A DNA stretch of 64,000 bases from positions 410,655 through 474,654 of the forward strand of contig NZ_JAHLMU010000001.1 in NCBI RefSeq assembly GCF_018919485.1, in the 5' to 3' direction. The stretch is from Psychrobacter sp. TAE2020 (GTDB taxonomy: Bacteria > Pseudomonadota > Gammaproteobacteria > Pseudomonadales > Moraxellaceae). The notes under the pieces were generated by a model, which was given only the letters and a program-made list of their open reading frames with translations, ran no database searches and was not told the DNA's origin. The translations under genes were made by a program, and so were the position numbers. Positions 33,944-43,788 of this stretch are shown piece after piece; position 1 is the first letter of the stretch; each line of letters opens with the position of its first letter.

Positions 33944-35785
33944 TTATTCAGCATTTAGTCCCTCAGCTTTTGTCGCATAGATACTCTTATACATTGGCAA
34001 GGCGCTAAATAGCATCTTCCCTATCGTAGTACCGCCACCGTTACGGTAATAGTCAGCAAGCTCAGTACTATATTGTCTTATATCAACGCTGTTACTAGCA
34101 TTAGGTAACTGCGCATCAGCGGGCAAGTTTGGAAACATAGGCTCTTGGCCTCTTAATGGCAGATAGCGCTGTAGAATGTCAGTGCTGATCTGACTGCCAA
34201 GCTTAGCTTGACTATCCACTGGCGCATAGCTACGGTTATGATGCCACTGCAACTGACCGCGATTATCGAGGCCATACAGGTCTTGTATTGGCAAGCTTAC
34301 TAGTGTCTCTGACTCCACTGGCTGTTGTTGCTCTGGCTCATTGCTAGCTTTTTTCATCAGTGCCAATAGCTGCTCAACTAGCACCTTACTAGTAAAGGTC
34401 TGATCCTCTGCTGATGCATTACTCAGCTCATCATCTTGGCTTGGGGTGATTAGTTGCGGATACTGTTGAGTGATATCATGATAAAAGCTCTCGGCATAGT
34501 CGCTATAAGACTGTTTATAGCTGTCAAGACTACGGGTGCGCCTAATAATTTGAGCGCTTTGTAGCATCGGGGTCAGTTGCTGGGCAGATAATTTAGGGGA
34601 TAAAGCCGTCAAACTATTCGGCGCTATAAAGTCGAACTGGCTAGCGTCAGCATTGGCGTAGTTATTATCCAAAGCCTTGAGATGCGCTTTGATAACCGCA
34701 CTGCCAAAACCTTTGGGCAAACTGCCATCGTCCAGCGCTAACTTCAACCATTTGTTCTGCCATTTAGTGCCTAATTTATTATCCAACAGCTCTGAATTAA
34801 ACAGCGCAAAATTATCAGCCCAAAGATAGATATTGCCGCCCTTAAAATCGATATAAACCGGCTGATTCATACTAGTTTGATTATTGCGCCCTTGATACTG
34901 CACACTGCCGAGCATAGTGAATCTGCCAGCTAATGGCTGATAGACGCCTTGAGCGTTAATCGATAACGGTTTGAGTAAATAGGCATCTAGTAGTTGCGCT
35001 TTTTTATTATCCGTTACTGAGGCCATATCCTCGTAGTTATCGAACAGCTGCTGATAATAAGGCGATACTACTGCGCCTCGGCTAGCACTAGCTGCAGCAA
35101 TAGTGCTGCTACTGCTTGTAACTTGATTTTTAGCGCCCTTAATACGGCTAGTCTCAACGATAGTCGCGCCAGCCGCGCCAGAGGTTTCGCTGTTAAGCTT
35201 AGCACCCGCTTTTAGCGCTACTGCTGCGTCACGATTATCTATGCTATAGGCTGTGCTTTCACCTTCATCACTATAATCGCCATAACTGCTATCATCTTCA
35301 GGATACTGATTGGCATCCCAAGCCAAATAAGCCTCATTACAAGCTAAATAGTTCTGCTTTAGCGCTTGGCGCTGAGATTCATAAGCGCTAGTAGAAATAT
35401 CTAACTGCTGCGCTTCAGCTTGCACTAATAGATCGGCATAAGCTTGGTCATGAGTATCCTCACAGTAGTCATCGATATAGCCTGTTTTCGCTAAGGGTTG
35501 TATAGCCGCTGGCGTTGTATTGCCAGCGCTAAATTGCGCCTCATTACTTATTTCGACATTGCTATGATAGCTAAAAGACTGGCGACGCTGCTGCTGTAGC
35601 GCCGTTGCTAGAGCCGTTTTTGCAGCGCTGGGCGTGTTATTAGTGGCTATATTAGCTTGGCTCAAAGCAGTGGACTGGCACCCTGCCAATAACAAGCCGG
35701 CGCTTACTAATGCTCCTGTTAGCACTAGGCTAGTGGTTTTAATTGATTGCAAACGAGCTAGAGTAGATGCAGGTGCTATGTTCAT
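33944..35785 (-). CDS. Large hypothetical lipoprotein
   Basis: A 613-residue protein with a lipobox (LLLAGC) and lipid-attachment Cys at residue 36, preceded by a hydrophobic segment. The start is supported by AAGGAT 7 nt upstream. The mature chain is Ala/Ser/Gln-rich with an acidic stretch (YPEDDSSYGDYSDEGE). A central domain follows (GRFTMLGSVQYQGRN, VYIDFKGGNIYLWAD) that looks beta-rich. It is next to another large lipoprotein in the same direction with a comparable layout (N-terminal acidic part, central VxIDF block, C-terminal IGKML), so the two are probably ancient paralogues. Function unknown; likely on the cell surface or the outer membrane. Confidence 0.75.
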   Translation of the reverse strand: MNIAPASTLARLQSIKTTSLVLTGALVSAGLLLAGCQSTALSQANIATNNTPSAAKTALATALQQQRRQSFSYHSNVEISNEAQFSAGNTTPAAIQPLAKTGYIDDYCEDTHDQAYADLLVQAEAQQLDISTSAYESQRQALKQNYLACNEAYLAWDANQYPEDDSSYGDYSDEGESTAYSIDNRDAAVALKAGAKLNSETSGAAGATIVETSRIKGAKNQVTSSSSTIAAASASRGAVVSPYYQQLFDNYEDMASVTDNKKAQLLDAYLLKPLSINAQGVYQPLAGRFTMLGSVQYQGRNNQTSMNQPVYIDFKGGNIYLWADNFALFNSELLDNKLGTKWQNKWLKLALDDGSLPKGFGSAVIKAHLKALDNNYANADASQFDFIAPNSLTALSPKLSAQQLTPMLQSAQIIRRTRSLDSYKQSYSDYAESFYHDITQQYPQLITPSQDDELSNASAEDQTFTSKVLVEQLLALMKKASNEPEQQQPVESETLVSLPIQDLYGLDNRGQLQWHHNRSYAPVDSQAKLGSQISTDILQRYLPLRGQEPMFPNLPADAQLPNASNSVDIRQYSTELADYYRNGGGTTIGKMLFSALPMYKSIYATKAEGLNAE

Positions 35786-35871
35786 TTTTTATCCTTAAAG
35801 CATAGTGTTAGACGTAACAGATGACGGGGAGCTGCCGTTAATTAGGTAGCCCCTACCTTTGCTAGTTAGAA

Positions 35872-38028
35872 TCATTGACTATCAAGAGAGATATCCGCAT
35901 CTTCAGTCTTTACGGCATCAACAGCGTCTATATAGTCTTGGGTAGTTTCATAGGTACTGTCGTCATCATAGCTATAGCGAGCATAGCGCGCTTGTCTCAG
36001 TTGCTCTGTGCGTTGGCGCTGGCTAGTTAACCAAGCATTACCATCCATAGCTGGTTGCGAGTTGGGGCCAAACGACTGGGCTAATAATGGCGTTAAGGCA
36101 TGTTGGTTAAAGCTAGCTTGGTCATAGCGAATTTGATTGAGGACCGCAGTGCGTGCACCCATCAAGTCGCCGCCGATGTTTATAGTCTGCTGTTTGGCCA
36201 ATAGTCGATCTGCCCGGTCTAAATAGTAATAGTTGACCTGATTAAAGGAGATAGGACCTATAGCTTCTATCAGCTGTAGTAAGGCGCCAACATCAGCGCT
36301 TTGGTAGCCCTTATTATAGAGTTGGATTTTATTAATGGCTTTTTTCAGCGCCGCATCATCAGTATATTTATCAGGGTTAGCCTCGACATAGCGGGCTAAA
36401 GAGCGGCTGACATATTTGAGCATCTTACCGATCATCTCACCGCTTTGTTGACTACCGAAATAGACTTTTACGGCGCGTTCAGCCCCGACTTCTTTAGCAA
36501 AAGCATCGTCACGGATATCGACCGCACTGAAGTTTTCGGCCGACAACTCAGCCATACTATCTGGTATAGCAGCGATCACAGCATCATAAATCACTGCAGA
36601 AGGTAACTGTGAGGTAATAGTTTCCGGTAAGCCAAAATTCACAGTATGGCTGCTCATCTGTTCAGGCAAAGGCGTATGTTCAGGGTTGACTAAGGCTACT
36701 AAAGGCAGTAGAGCTGAGGGGTCAATAGTGATACGGCTGTTGTTAAAATCGATCGCTAATGGTATCTGCACTGAGGAGCTAAGCGTTGGGGTGCTATAGT
36801 CATAGCTATAAACACTTTGCAGCTGTTTTTGCTTAGGCTGATAGTGGCTAACACTATTGAAGGCTAAATGCTTATACTGATATGCATTCATCGCCTCTAC
36901 TTGCTCTGGCGTACGTTGCAACATACCTAAAGCTATGCCGATCATGCCAGCGAATGGATCGTACGCAGCAGCGCCACCTTGCGTAGCCGCTTGCTGTTTC
37001 TGGTTTTGCATCGCCTCATAATCTCTTAGCAGACCCTTTGGATTTAGCCTCCCTAGTCTTGACGAGCTGGCACTGCTGTCCTCCTCGTCTGAGTTATCGC
37101 CATAAACGCCGTTTTTATCATAGCCGTACTCATCCAAGCCGCGATTGTCAAAACCATTTACATCATAGCCATCGTAGTCATAACCTTGATAATCATAACC
37201 GTCTGTATTGTAGCCATCTTGGTCATAACCCTCTCGATCGTAACCGTCTTGGTCATAGCCATATTGGTTAAAACCATCAGCATCGTATGACTCTGCTTCA
37301 TCACTATTTATTGCCGCTACCGCAGCAGCGACAGCTGCTTGTGCTGCTTCTACCGCTTCATCGTCAGTATAAGCCTCTGCTGCATAGTCAATATCAGAGT
37401 CTACAACACAGACTTCATAAGCGTCATCGTTACTATTGTCATTACAGCTATTTGATTGCGCTGCCTCTAGCTCTGCCCTAGCCTCAGCGACTTGTGCATC
37501 AGTATCACTATCACTATCACTATAGTCAGCTGAGTTTTGGTTTTTATAAGCATAAAGCTCGATCATGGTTCGCAGTAAACTACTAGATCCAGCATCGATG
37601 CTGTCGGCTTTGGTAAAAGGTACTACCTGATAATGGGCTTGCGCTACCGCCACTTGTTCGCCTGCTAGATGCTGGCGGATGGCGCTAAGCAAACGTGATT
37701 TGGCTTGGGATTCGCTATTAGGGTATTTAGTCTGATCAAATAACTGCTGATAGCGTTGATCATTGGCTAACAGCTGAGCATTAAATGCGCTTCCTTGTGC
37801 GCTATCGACTTTATTAAAATCAATCATCGCTTGACTAGCGTTTTTCGATGGCGTTGGGCTAGTCTGACAACCTGACAGCACTACAGCGGCGCTACCGAAC
37901 ACTAACAGATAGGCGGCGGTTATTACTGCAGGTTTTTTATTATGAGGGTCAGCTGACTTCCTGAGCTGCCCCTTATAACGACGCTGGAGGTAATGCGTAG
38001 GCAATGACATAAAAATCCCTTTATTCAT
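35872..38028 (-). CDS. Large hypothetical lipoprotein with Gly-Tyr-Asp repeats
   Basis: A 718-residue lipoprotein with lipobox VVLSGC (Cys54). A better start may be Met7 at 38010, which has AAAGGGA six bases upstream. Residues ~170-240 are very acidic (DSDSDTDAQ). Residues ~251-308 carry about eleven copies of a five-residue repeat of the type G-Y-D-x-(D/E/N), for example DQDGYDREGYDQDGYN. The repeated Asp/Gly pattern could bind calcium, but I see no complete EF-hand. A C-terminal globular half contains SQQSGEMIGKMLKYVSRSL. It is partnered by the lipoprotein gene 86 nt downstream (33944-35785), which has a related layout. Confidence 0.75.
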   Translation of the reverse strand: MNKGIFMSLPTHYLQRRYKGQLRKSADPHNKKPAVITAAYLLVFGSAAVVLSGCQTSPTPSKNASQAMIDFNKVDSAQGSAFNAQLLANDQRYQQLFDQTKYPNSESQAKSRLLSAIRQHLAGEQVAVAQAHYQVVPFTKADSIDAGSSSLLRTMIELYAYKNQNSADYSDSDSDTDAQVAEARAELEAAQSNSCNDNSNDDAYEVCVVDSDIDYAAEAYTDDEAVEAAQAAVAAAVAAINSDEAESYDADGFNQYGYDQDGYDREGYDQDGYNTDGYDYQGYDYDGYDVNGFDNRGLDEYGYDKNGVYGDNSDEEDSSASSSRLGRLNPKGLLRDYEAMQNQKQQAATQGGAAAYDPFAGMIGIALGMLQRTPEQVEAMNAYQYKHLAFNSVSHYQPKQKQLQSVYSYDYSTPTLSSSVQIPLAIDFNNSRITIDPSALLPLVALVNPEHTPLPEQMSSHTVNFGLPETITSQLPSAVIYDAVIAAIPDSMAELSAENFSAVDIRDDAFAKEVGAERAVKVYFGSQQSGEMIGKMLKYVSRSLARYVEANPDKYTDDAALKKAINKIQLYNKGYQSADVGALLQLIEAIGPISFNQVNYYYLDRADRLLAKQQTINIGGDLMGARTAVLNQIRYDQASFNQHALTPLLAQSFGPNSQPAMDGNAWLTSQRQRTEQLRQARYARYSYDDDSTYETTQDYIDAVDAVKTEDADISLDSQ
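37105..37280 (-). repeat. 15-bp coding tandem repeat of the lipoprotein
   Basis: About eleven degenerate copies of a 15-base unit encode the Gly-Tyr-Asp pentapeptides. Units such as ttggtcataaccgtc recur with synonymous and non-synonymous changes. Because the unit is a multiple of three, changes in copy number keep the reading frame. Confidence 0.8.
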
Positions 38029-38445
38029 GCTGATAGCTATTTTTGATTACTGTTTTTGACTACTGTTTTTGCTTGCTATTTTTGCTTAATAAGGTCGAAC
38101 ATTCAATGCTCACTAATGAGCTGGGCATTGGTAAAAATTAATAAAAATAGCGTCTATATTGCTATATATAACACATAAAATTACATATTAGTAATTAATA
38201 AGCAATACAAAAATACTTATATATTGACTGCTATTACCAGTGGTACAGCAAGGAACATGGCAAGCCGCATTGCAACTAGCTGAACTAGGGTTTTCATGGT
38301 GGATAAACGCAGCCAATTATTGAGCTTATAGAGGTAAATAGTCTGATGTATAAACTTCTATCCATAAAAAAAGCATAATCTTTACTAGACAATGCTTTTT
38401 GTTAGGCCGTGTTAGCTTTGACTGCCATGAGCTCATAGGAGTCAC
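38029..38445. other. Intergenic region without a gene
   Basis: These 417 bases between two minus-strand genes are AT-rich, with short repeats of ttttgactactgttttttgc type near 38045-38085 and many alternating tata stretches near 38155-38220. They hold the terminator at 38365-38401 and probably the promoter of the lipoprotein gene. No ORF or RNA gene is recognisable. Confidence 0.6.
38365..38401 (-). terminator. Rho-independent terminator after 38446-38883
   Basis: aaaaaaagcat pairs with atgcttttt across a 16-base spacer, and an A-tract on the plus strand gives the U-run for minus-strand transcription. It lies about 45 nt past the stop codon of the small secreted protein gene. Confidence 0.75.
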
Positions 38446-38883
38446 TCACCATAAGCGAATGTGCTCTTTATTATTTTGGTCTTGAATAACTAGACCGTTA
38501 TAAAAATTTAAACTAAACCCATCATTATTATCAGTTTTGTAATGATAGCTCCTACTATCGCCTAGATTAATTAACTTATAAACCTCATCACCGCCGATAT
38601 CTAAATAGCGACCAACATCACCATCTGGCCACTTAATAGTCAGCAGCTCTAAATCTGCGCGGCTACCAAAAATCTTTTTCGCTCGACTATCTATCGATGA
38701 CTTGACATTAGTTAAAGTTACTAGACACTTTTTATTGGCAATCTGCATCTTATAAGCACAATTATAATAACTAGAAGCTGGGGCTTCTTCTTGTATGAAT
38801 TCTTCAATTGAAGGGGCGGCTCGTACTTGGGTTACGCTAAACATAACGGCTAAACCCATAGCGGTTGCGAATAGTTTTTTCAT
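38446..38883 (-). CDS. Small secreted hypothetical protein
   Basis: A 145-residue protein with signal peptide MKKLFATAMGLAVMFSVTQVRA and a GGAGA ribosome-binding site 7 nt before the ATG. The mature part has two Cys (NCAYKMQI, KCLVTLTN) about 11 residues apart and a WPDGDVGRYLDIGG stretch. I do not recognise a domain. Probably periplasmic. Confidence 0.7.
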   Translation of the reverse strand: MKKLFATAMGLAVMFSVTQVRAAPSIEEFIQEEAPASSYYNCAYKMQIANKKCLVTLTNVKSSIDSRAKKIFGSRADLELLTIKWPDGDVGRYLDIGGDEVYKLINLGDSRSYHYKTDNNDGFSLNFYNGLVIQDQNNKEHIRLW

Positions 38884-39073
38884 AATAATCTCCAGATAGT
38901 ATTAATAAGGTGACGACCAGGATAAAATTTTATAACAAACTATAGTCTAAGCTTTCACTCATTAATATTACTATTAAACCACTAGCTTTTGAAGTGTTAA
39001 GCTGGTTATATATAACGGACAACTCTAGCAGATAAATTGACCTGCCTATCCCTCTCGTAAAAAGGACTTTGCG

Positions 39074-40999
39074 ATGCAAAAACCAAGCTTACAGTCTCAA
39101 CAGAATCTAGCCTCCATAAAAGCGGCTATTTTTGTTATCAGTAGCTCTTTTTTAATATCAGTATCAGCTAATGCTGCTGTGCCAAGCCATAGCACTATAA
39201 ACAACAGCGCTATAAATACTAGTGCTATTAACCTAGCTATTATGACTGAGGCTCCGACGTTAGTGTCCGAGACTAAGCGTGTCACACGTGCCGCTCCTAA
39301 TAGCCTCAAGACTATGCCTGTCACCAGACCAGCTACCGCTAAAGCGGACCAAGCTATTTATTCAAACGATGCTATCGAGCATCCGCTTTGGGCTAAGAAC
39401 GGTATGGTCGCCAGCCAAGAAGCCTTAGCCTCTGATATTGGCTTACAGATACTCAAACAAGGCGGTAATGCCGTTGATGCTGCAGTAGCCGTAGGCTTTG
39501 CGTTAGCGGTAACTCTGCCTCGTGCTGGCAATATCGGCGGTGGGGGCTTTATGATGATTTATGATGCCAAGCAGGGCAAAACTATAGCGCTTGATTACCG
39601 TGAAAAAGCACCTAGTAGTGCTACCCGTGATATGTATTTGGATAAAGACGGTAATGCGGTCAGCGACTTGTCCCGCTATCATGGACTAGCAGTAGGTGTC
39701 CCAGGAACCGTGGCTGGGCTACTAAAAGCATTAGAGGATCACGGCACTATGAGCCGCGGAAAAGTGATGGCACCAGCGATTGCCTTGGCAGCCAATGGTA
39801 TTGAAGTGACCCCCGGCTTATCCGAATCTCTAGAGGCCCTAAAAGATCGGATGCAAAAGTGGCCAAGCACTAGCAAGATATTCTTTAAACCTGATGGTAG
39901 CCCTTATCAGCCCGGTGAGCGTTTGCGTCAGCCGGAGTTAGCTCAGTCTCTCAAACTCATTGCGGCACAAGGCAATGATGGCTTTTATAAAGGCGATACC
40001 GCCCGTAAGCTCGTCAAGGCAGTCAATGAGGCAGGGGGTAGCATGAGCTTGCAAGACTTAGCAGATTATCAAGCCATCGCTCGCCAGCCGGTCACAGGCA
40101 ACTATCGCGGTTATGATATTGTCTCTATGCCACCACCCTCCTCTGGCGGTATTCACATCGTGCAGATCTTAAATATTTTAGAGGGTTATCCCCTAAAAGA
40201 CTATGGGCAAAATAGTGCCCAAACTATCCATTTAATGGCCGAAGCAATGCAGTTAGCTTATGCCGATCGCTCAGAGTATTTAGGCGATTCTGACTTTATT
40301 GATGTTCCTAGCAGTGGTCTTACCGCTAGACCTTATGCCGATAAGTTACGCCAGTTAATCGATCCCAATAAAGCCACGCCAGCAGCAACTATTAAGGCCA
40401 ATAATCCGCTCCCTTATGAGAGCGATCAGACAACCCATTTCTCTGTCGTTGATAAAGACGGCAATGCGGTAGCCAATACTTATACCCTTAACTTCTCTTA
40501 TGGCACCGGTTTAGTCGCTGAAGGTACAGGGATTTTGTTGAATAACGAGATGGATGATTTCTCTGCCAAGTCTGGGGTGCCGAATGCTTATGGATTGATT
40601 GGTGGTGAGGCCAATAGCGTTGAAGCTGGCAAGCGTCCCTTGTCTTCTATGAGTCCTACTTTAGTATTCAAAGACAGCAAACCTTATATCGTCACCGGTA
40701 GCCCTGGTGGCAGTCGTATTATTACTACTGTTACTCAAATCATCTCTAATGTCATCGACCATGATATGAATATCGCTGAAGCCACTCATGCCCCGCGTAT
40801 TCATGACCAATGGCTACCCGATGAAATTCGTATCGAAAAAGCGCTTAATGTCGATACTATAAATAAGCTGCAGTCGATGGGACATAAAGTTAGTGCGCAA
40901 CAAGCTATGGGCTCTACTCAATCTATTATGCTGACCCCAACAGGTATTTACGGCTCATCAGATCCTCGTATTGTTGATGCGGCAGTAGTTGGCTATTAA
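39074..40999 (+). CDS. ggt: Gamma-glutamyltransferase
   Basis: A 641-residue periplasmic enzyme that hydrolyses glutathione and transfers its gamma-glutamyl group. An N-terminal signal sequence ends near SVSANA, and a 60-residue Thr/Ala-rich spacer precedes the catalytic part. The proenzyme self-cleaves before the catalytic Thr of QTTHFSVVD; by analogy with E. coli this is Thr453. NNEMDDFSAK and the GSPGGSRIITTV oxyanion-hole region are also present. Length is slightly above the family norm because of the N-terminal spacer. It stands alone, with a hairpin following it near 41034-41066. Confidence 0.95.
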   Translation: MQKPSLQSQQNLASIKAAIFVISSSFLISVSANAAVPSHSTINNSAINTSAINLAIMTEAPTLVSETKRVTRAAPNSLKTMPVTRPATAKADQAIYSNDAIEHPLWAKNGMVASQEALASDIGLQILKQGGNAVDAAVAVGFALAVTLPRAGNIGGGGFMMIYDAKQGKTIALDYREKAPSSATRDMYLDKDGNAVSDLSRYHGLAVGVPGTVAGLLKALEDHGTMSRGKVMAPAIALAANGIEVTPGLSESLEALKDRMQKWPSTSKIFFKPDGSPYQPGERLRQPELAQSLKLIAAQGNDGFYKGDTARKLVKAVNEAGGSMSLQDLADYQAIARQPVTGNYRGYDIVSMPPPSSGGIHIVQILNILEGYPLKDYGQNSAQTIHLMAEAMQLAYADRSEYLGDSDFIDVPSSGLTARPYADKLRQLIDPNKATPAATIKANNPLPYESDQTTHFSVVDKDGNAVANTYTLNFSYGTGLVAEGTGILLNNEMDDFSAKSGVPNAYGLIGGEANSVEAGKRPLSSMSPTLVFKDSKPYIVTGSPGGSRIITTVTQIISNVIDHDMNIAEATHAPRIHDQWLPDEIRIEKALNVDTINKLQSMGHKVSAQQAMGSTQSIMLTPTGIYGSSDPRIVDAAVVGY

Positions 41000-41033
41000 T
41001 CGTACGTAATGTGCTTCTAGGTAAATTTGTATT

Positions 41034-41066
41034 ATCGACTAAAAACGCTTGGTTTTTGGTCGATTT
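41034..41066 (+). terminator. Probable terminator of ggt
   Basis: The inverted repeat around aaaaacgcttggttttt, flanked by cga and tcg, forms a stem of about 8-10 bp about 40 nt after the ggt stop codon, and a short T-run follows. Exact edges are approximate. Confidence 0.6.
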
Positions 41067-41200
41067 TCAGTTAACAATAAATGACAGCTAGAAGTATTTT
41101 TGTTGACCAGCAATCTAAGCTCGGTTAAGGGCAAGACCACGAATGCCAGACCGCAAAATAATTATCATCAACCCAGTTAACATAAGCTAGGGAGAGCAGT

Positions 41201-42682
41201 ATGAACCAGAGCGAAAGACCTAATAAAGCCGAATTAGTACAGATGTTTAGTGCCTTTATTAACCCTGAATATGTGATCAGCGACGAAGAAACCCAGCGGC
41301 CTTTTGAATGTGATGGCTTGTCTGTTTATTGCGATATGCCGTTAATAGTAGTGTTACCAGATACCGTCGAGCAGATACAGCAAGTGATGCGACTTTGCTA
41401 TCGCTATCAGATTCCAGTGGTAGCCCGTGGTGCTGGCACTGGCCTTTGTGCTGGAGCGATGCCTAACCCTGATGGGGTGCTGCTAGTACTATCTCGCTTT
41501 AAGCATATTCTCGGTATCGACCCTCTTGCCCGTAGCGCACGTTTGCAACCAGGCGTACGTAACTTAGCTATTAGCGAAGCTGCAAGCGCTTTTGGCTTGT
41601 ACTATGGTCCAGACCCTTCTTCACAAATCGCTTGTACTATAGGTGGTAATGTGGCCGAAAACTCTGGCGGGGTCCATTGCCTTAAATATGGACTAACCGT
41701 TCATAACTTATTAAAAGTAGAAATGGTCACCGTTGAAGGCGATTTAATCACTATTGGTAGTGAAGGTTTGGACAGTAATGGCTTCGATCTGATGGCTCTG
41801 ATTACTGGTTCTGAGGGACTATTAGGAATAGTTACTGAAGTCACCGTCAAGCTATTACCTAGCCCCGAAAAAGCGCAAGTGATTATGGCCGCTTTTGATA
41901 ACGTGCAGACTGCAGGGGACGCCGTAGGTAGCGTAATTGCCAAAGGTATTATTCCGGCGGGACTTGAGATGATGGACAGCTTAGCTATTATAGCTGCCGA
42001 GGCTTTTGTACATGCCGGCTACCCTACTGAATCCAAAGCGCTGCTGCTATGCGAGTTGGATGGTAGCGCCGCTGAAGTTGCTGAGCAAATAAACGAAGTC
42101 GAGCAGCTATTTATTGAGCTTGGTGCCACCTCAACTCGAGTGTCTCAAAGTGAGGCGGAGCGTGCTTTATTATGGAAAGGTCGCAAATCGGCTTTCCCAG
42201 CCGTAGGACGAATATCAGCCGATTACTACTGCATGGATGGCACCATTCCCCGCAGCCAACTTGCTCATGTATTGACTGAAATGCAAAAAATGTCAGAACA
42301 CTATGGCTTACGAGTGGCCAACGTCTTTCATGCCGGCGATGGTAATTTACACCCATTAATCTTATTCGATGCCAATGTACCTGGTGATTTTGAAAAAACC
42401 GAAGAGTTTGGCGGTCGTATCCTAGAGCTATGCGTAGCTGTGGGGGGCTGTATTACTGGTGAACATGGCGTTGGCATAGAAAAGATTCGCCAGATGAGAG
42501 TACAGTTCAACGAGCAAGAGTTAATCCAGTTTCATGCTATCAAACATGCCTTCGATCCTATTGGCACTCTTAATCCAGGTAAAGGTATTCCTGTGCTTAA
42601 ACATTGTCAAGAGTATCGAGCACTCGATAGAGATAAAAACGAGCCAGCGCATCAGCATCAATCACAGGGAGCGCCAGCATGA
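41201..42682 (+). CDS. glcD: Glycolate oxidase FAD subunit GlcD
   Basis: A 493-residue FAD-linked oxidase that converts glycolate to glyoxylate as part of the GlcDEF complex at the membrane. The PCMH-type FAD-binding domain is visible from VEQIQQVMRLC through GAGTGLCAGAMP, GPDPSSQIACTIGGNVAENS and the GSEGLLGIVTEVTVKLLP signature. The C-terminal half carries FHAGDGNLHPLI and TGEHGVGIEKI, typical of the GlcD/DLD group. GGAGAG lies ahead of the ATG. It overlaps glcE by 4 nt, so the three genes form one operon. Confidence 0.95.
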   Translation: MNQSERPNKAELVQMFSAFINPEYVISDEETQRPFECDGLSVYCDMPLIVVLPDTVEQIQQVMRLCYRYQIPVVARGAGTGLCAGAMPNPDGVLLVLSRFKHILGIDPLARSARLQPGVRNLAISEAASAFGLYYGPDPSSQIACTIGGNVAENSGGVHCLKYGLTVHNLLKVEMVTVEGDLITIGSEGLDSNGFDLMALITGSEGLLGIVTEVTVKLLPSPEKAQVIMAAFDNVQTAGDAVGSVIAKGIIPAGLEMMDSLAIIAAEAFVHAGYPTESKALLLCELDGSAAEVAEQINEVEQLFIELGATSTRVSQSEAERALLWKGRKSAFPAVGRISADYYCMDGTIPRSQLAHVLTEMQKMSEHYGLRVANVFHAGDGNLHPLILFDANVPGDFEKTEEFGGRILELCVAVGGCITGEHGVGIEKIRQMRVQFNEQELIQFHAIKHAFDPIGTLNPGKGIPVLKHCQEYRALDRDKNEPAHQHQSQGAPA

Positions 42683-43737
42683 GTGATATCAGTCAGCAGC
42701 TAATAGAGCAAGTTAAACAAGCTAGTGCTAATCGCACTCCGTTAACCATCACTGGCGGTGGCAGTAAGGATTTTATGGGTCGTCAGTCTCAAGGTGAGCC
42801 ACTTAGTCTAGCCGGACATAGCGGTATTGTCAGCTACGAGCCGATTGAGCTGGTGCTTACAGCGCGTGCAGGTACACCGTTAGTGGAGATTAATGCCGCT
42901 TTAGCTGAGCATAACCAACGACTGGCATTTGAGCCGCCTACCTTTGATGGACGAGCTACTTTAGGCGGTACCTTAGCTTGCCATTTATCCGGCCCAGGAC
43001 GACCTTGGAACGGCTCAGTAAGAGATCATGTCTTAGGTATTCGCTTAATCAATGGCCGTGCAGAAGAGCTACGCTTTGGCGGGCAAGTGATGAAAAACGT
43101 CGCCGGATATGATGTGTCACGCCTGCAGGCTGGGGCTATGGGTACTTTAGGGGTTATTAGTGAGGTCAGTCTAAAAGTGATGCCTAAGCCCGCCGCTACT
43201 GTAACCCTTAAACGCGAAATGGATGCTGCACAAGCCATTACCGAGATGAATCGCTTGGCAGGTCAATCTAAGCCGCTAACAGCAGCTTGTTGGATTGACG
43301 GCCAGTTATATTTACGCTTAGAAGGGGCAAGCAGTGCCGTTGCCAGTACTGTTAGTCAATGGCAGGGCACTGAACTAGAAGACAGCGATGATCTATGGAC
43401 TCAGTTACGTGAGCAGCAATTGAGTTACTTCGCTGGTGACAAGCCTTTATGGCGGTTTTCAGTTAATAGTAATGCCGAGCACCTATTGCCCAAGGAAGAT
43501 TGGCTAATTGATTGGGGTGGCAGTCAGCGTTGGCTGCGTGGGGATTTTGTAGCTGCAGAGTTAGAAGCATTAGCTAACCGTGCTGGTGGGCAAGTCAGTG
43601 TTTATCGGGGTGGTGATCGCTTGCAAGAGGTCTTTCATACTCAGCCCGAAGCACTACGTAAGCTACACCAGCGCCTGAAACAAGCCTTCGATCCGAGTGG
43701 TATTTTTAATCCCGGTCGTCTCTATAGTTGGATGTAA
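42679..43737 (+). CDS. glcE: Glycolate oxidase subunit GlcE
   Basis: A 352-residue FAD-binding subunit, a shorter relative of GlcD. ITGGGSKDFMGR, the FDGRATLGGTLACHLSGPGRPW block and AGAMGTLGVISEVSLKVMPKP mark the FAD domain. The C-terminal FDPSGIFNPGRLYSWM is the characteristic GlcE ending. Its ATG overlaps the glcD stop codon. Confidence 0.95.
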   Translation: MSDISQQLIEQVKQASANRTPLTITGGGSKDFMGRQSQGEPLSLAGHSGIVSYEPIELVLTARAGTPLVEINAALAEHNQRLAFEPPTFDGRATLGGTLACHLSGPGRPWNGSVRDHVLGIRLINGRAEELRFGGQVMKNVAGYDVSRLQAGAMGTLGVISEVSLKVMPKPAATVTLKREMDAAQAITEMNRLAGQSKPLTAACWIDGQLYLRLEGASSAVASTVSQWQGTELEDSDDLWTQLREQQLSYFAGDKPLWRFSVNSNAEHLLPKEDWLIDWGGSQRWLRGDFVAAELEALANRAGGQVSVYRGGDRLQEVFHTQPEALRKLHQRLKQAFDPSGIFNPGRLYSWM

Positions 43738-43788
43738 TAAATTAACCTACTCGTTAAGTGTAATAGCTAAATAGCATAAGAGGACATC

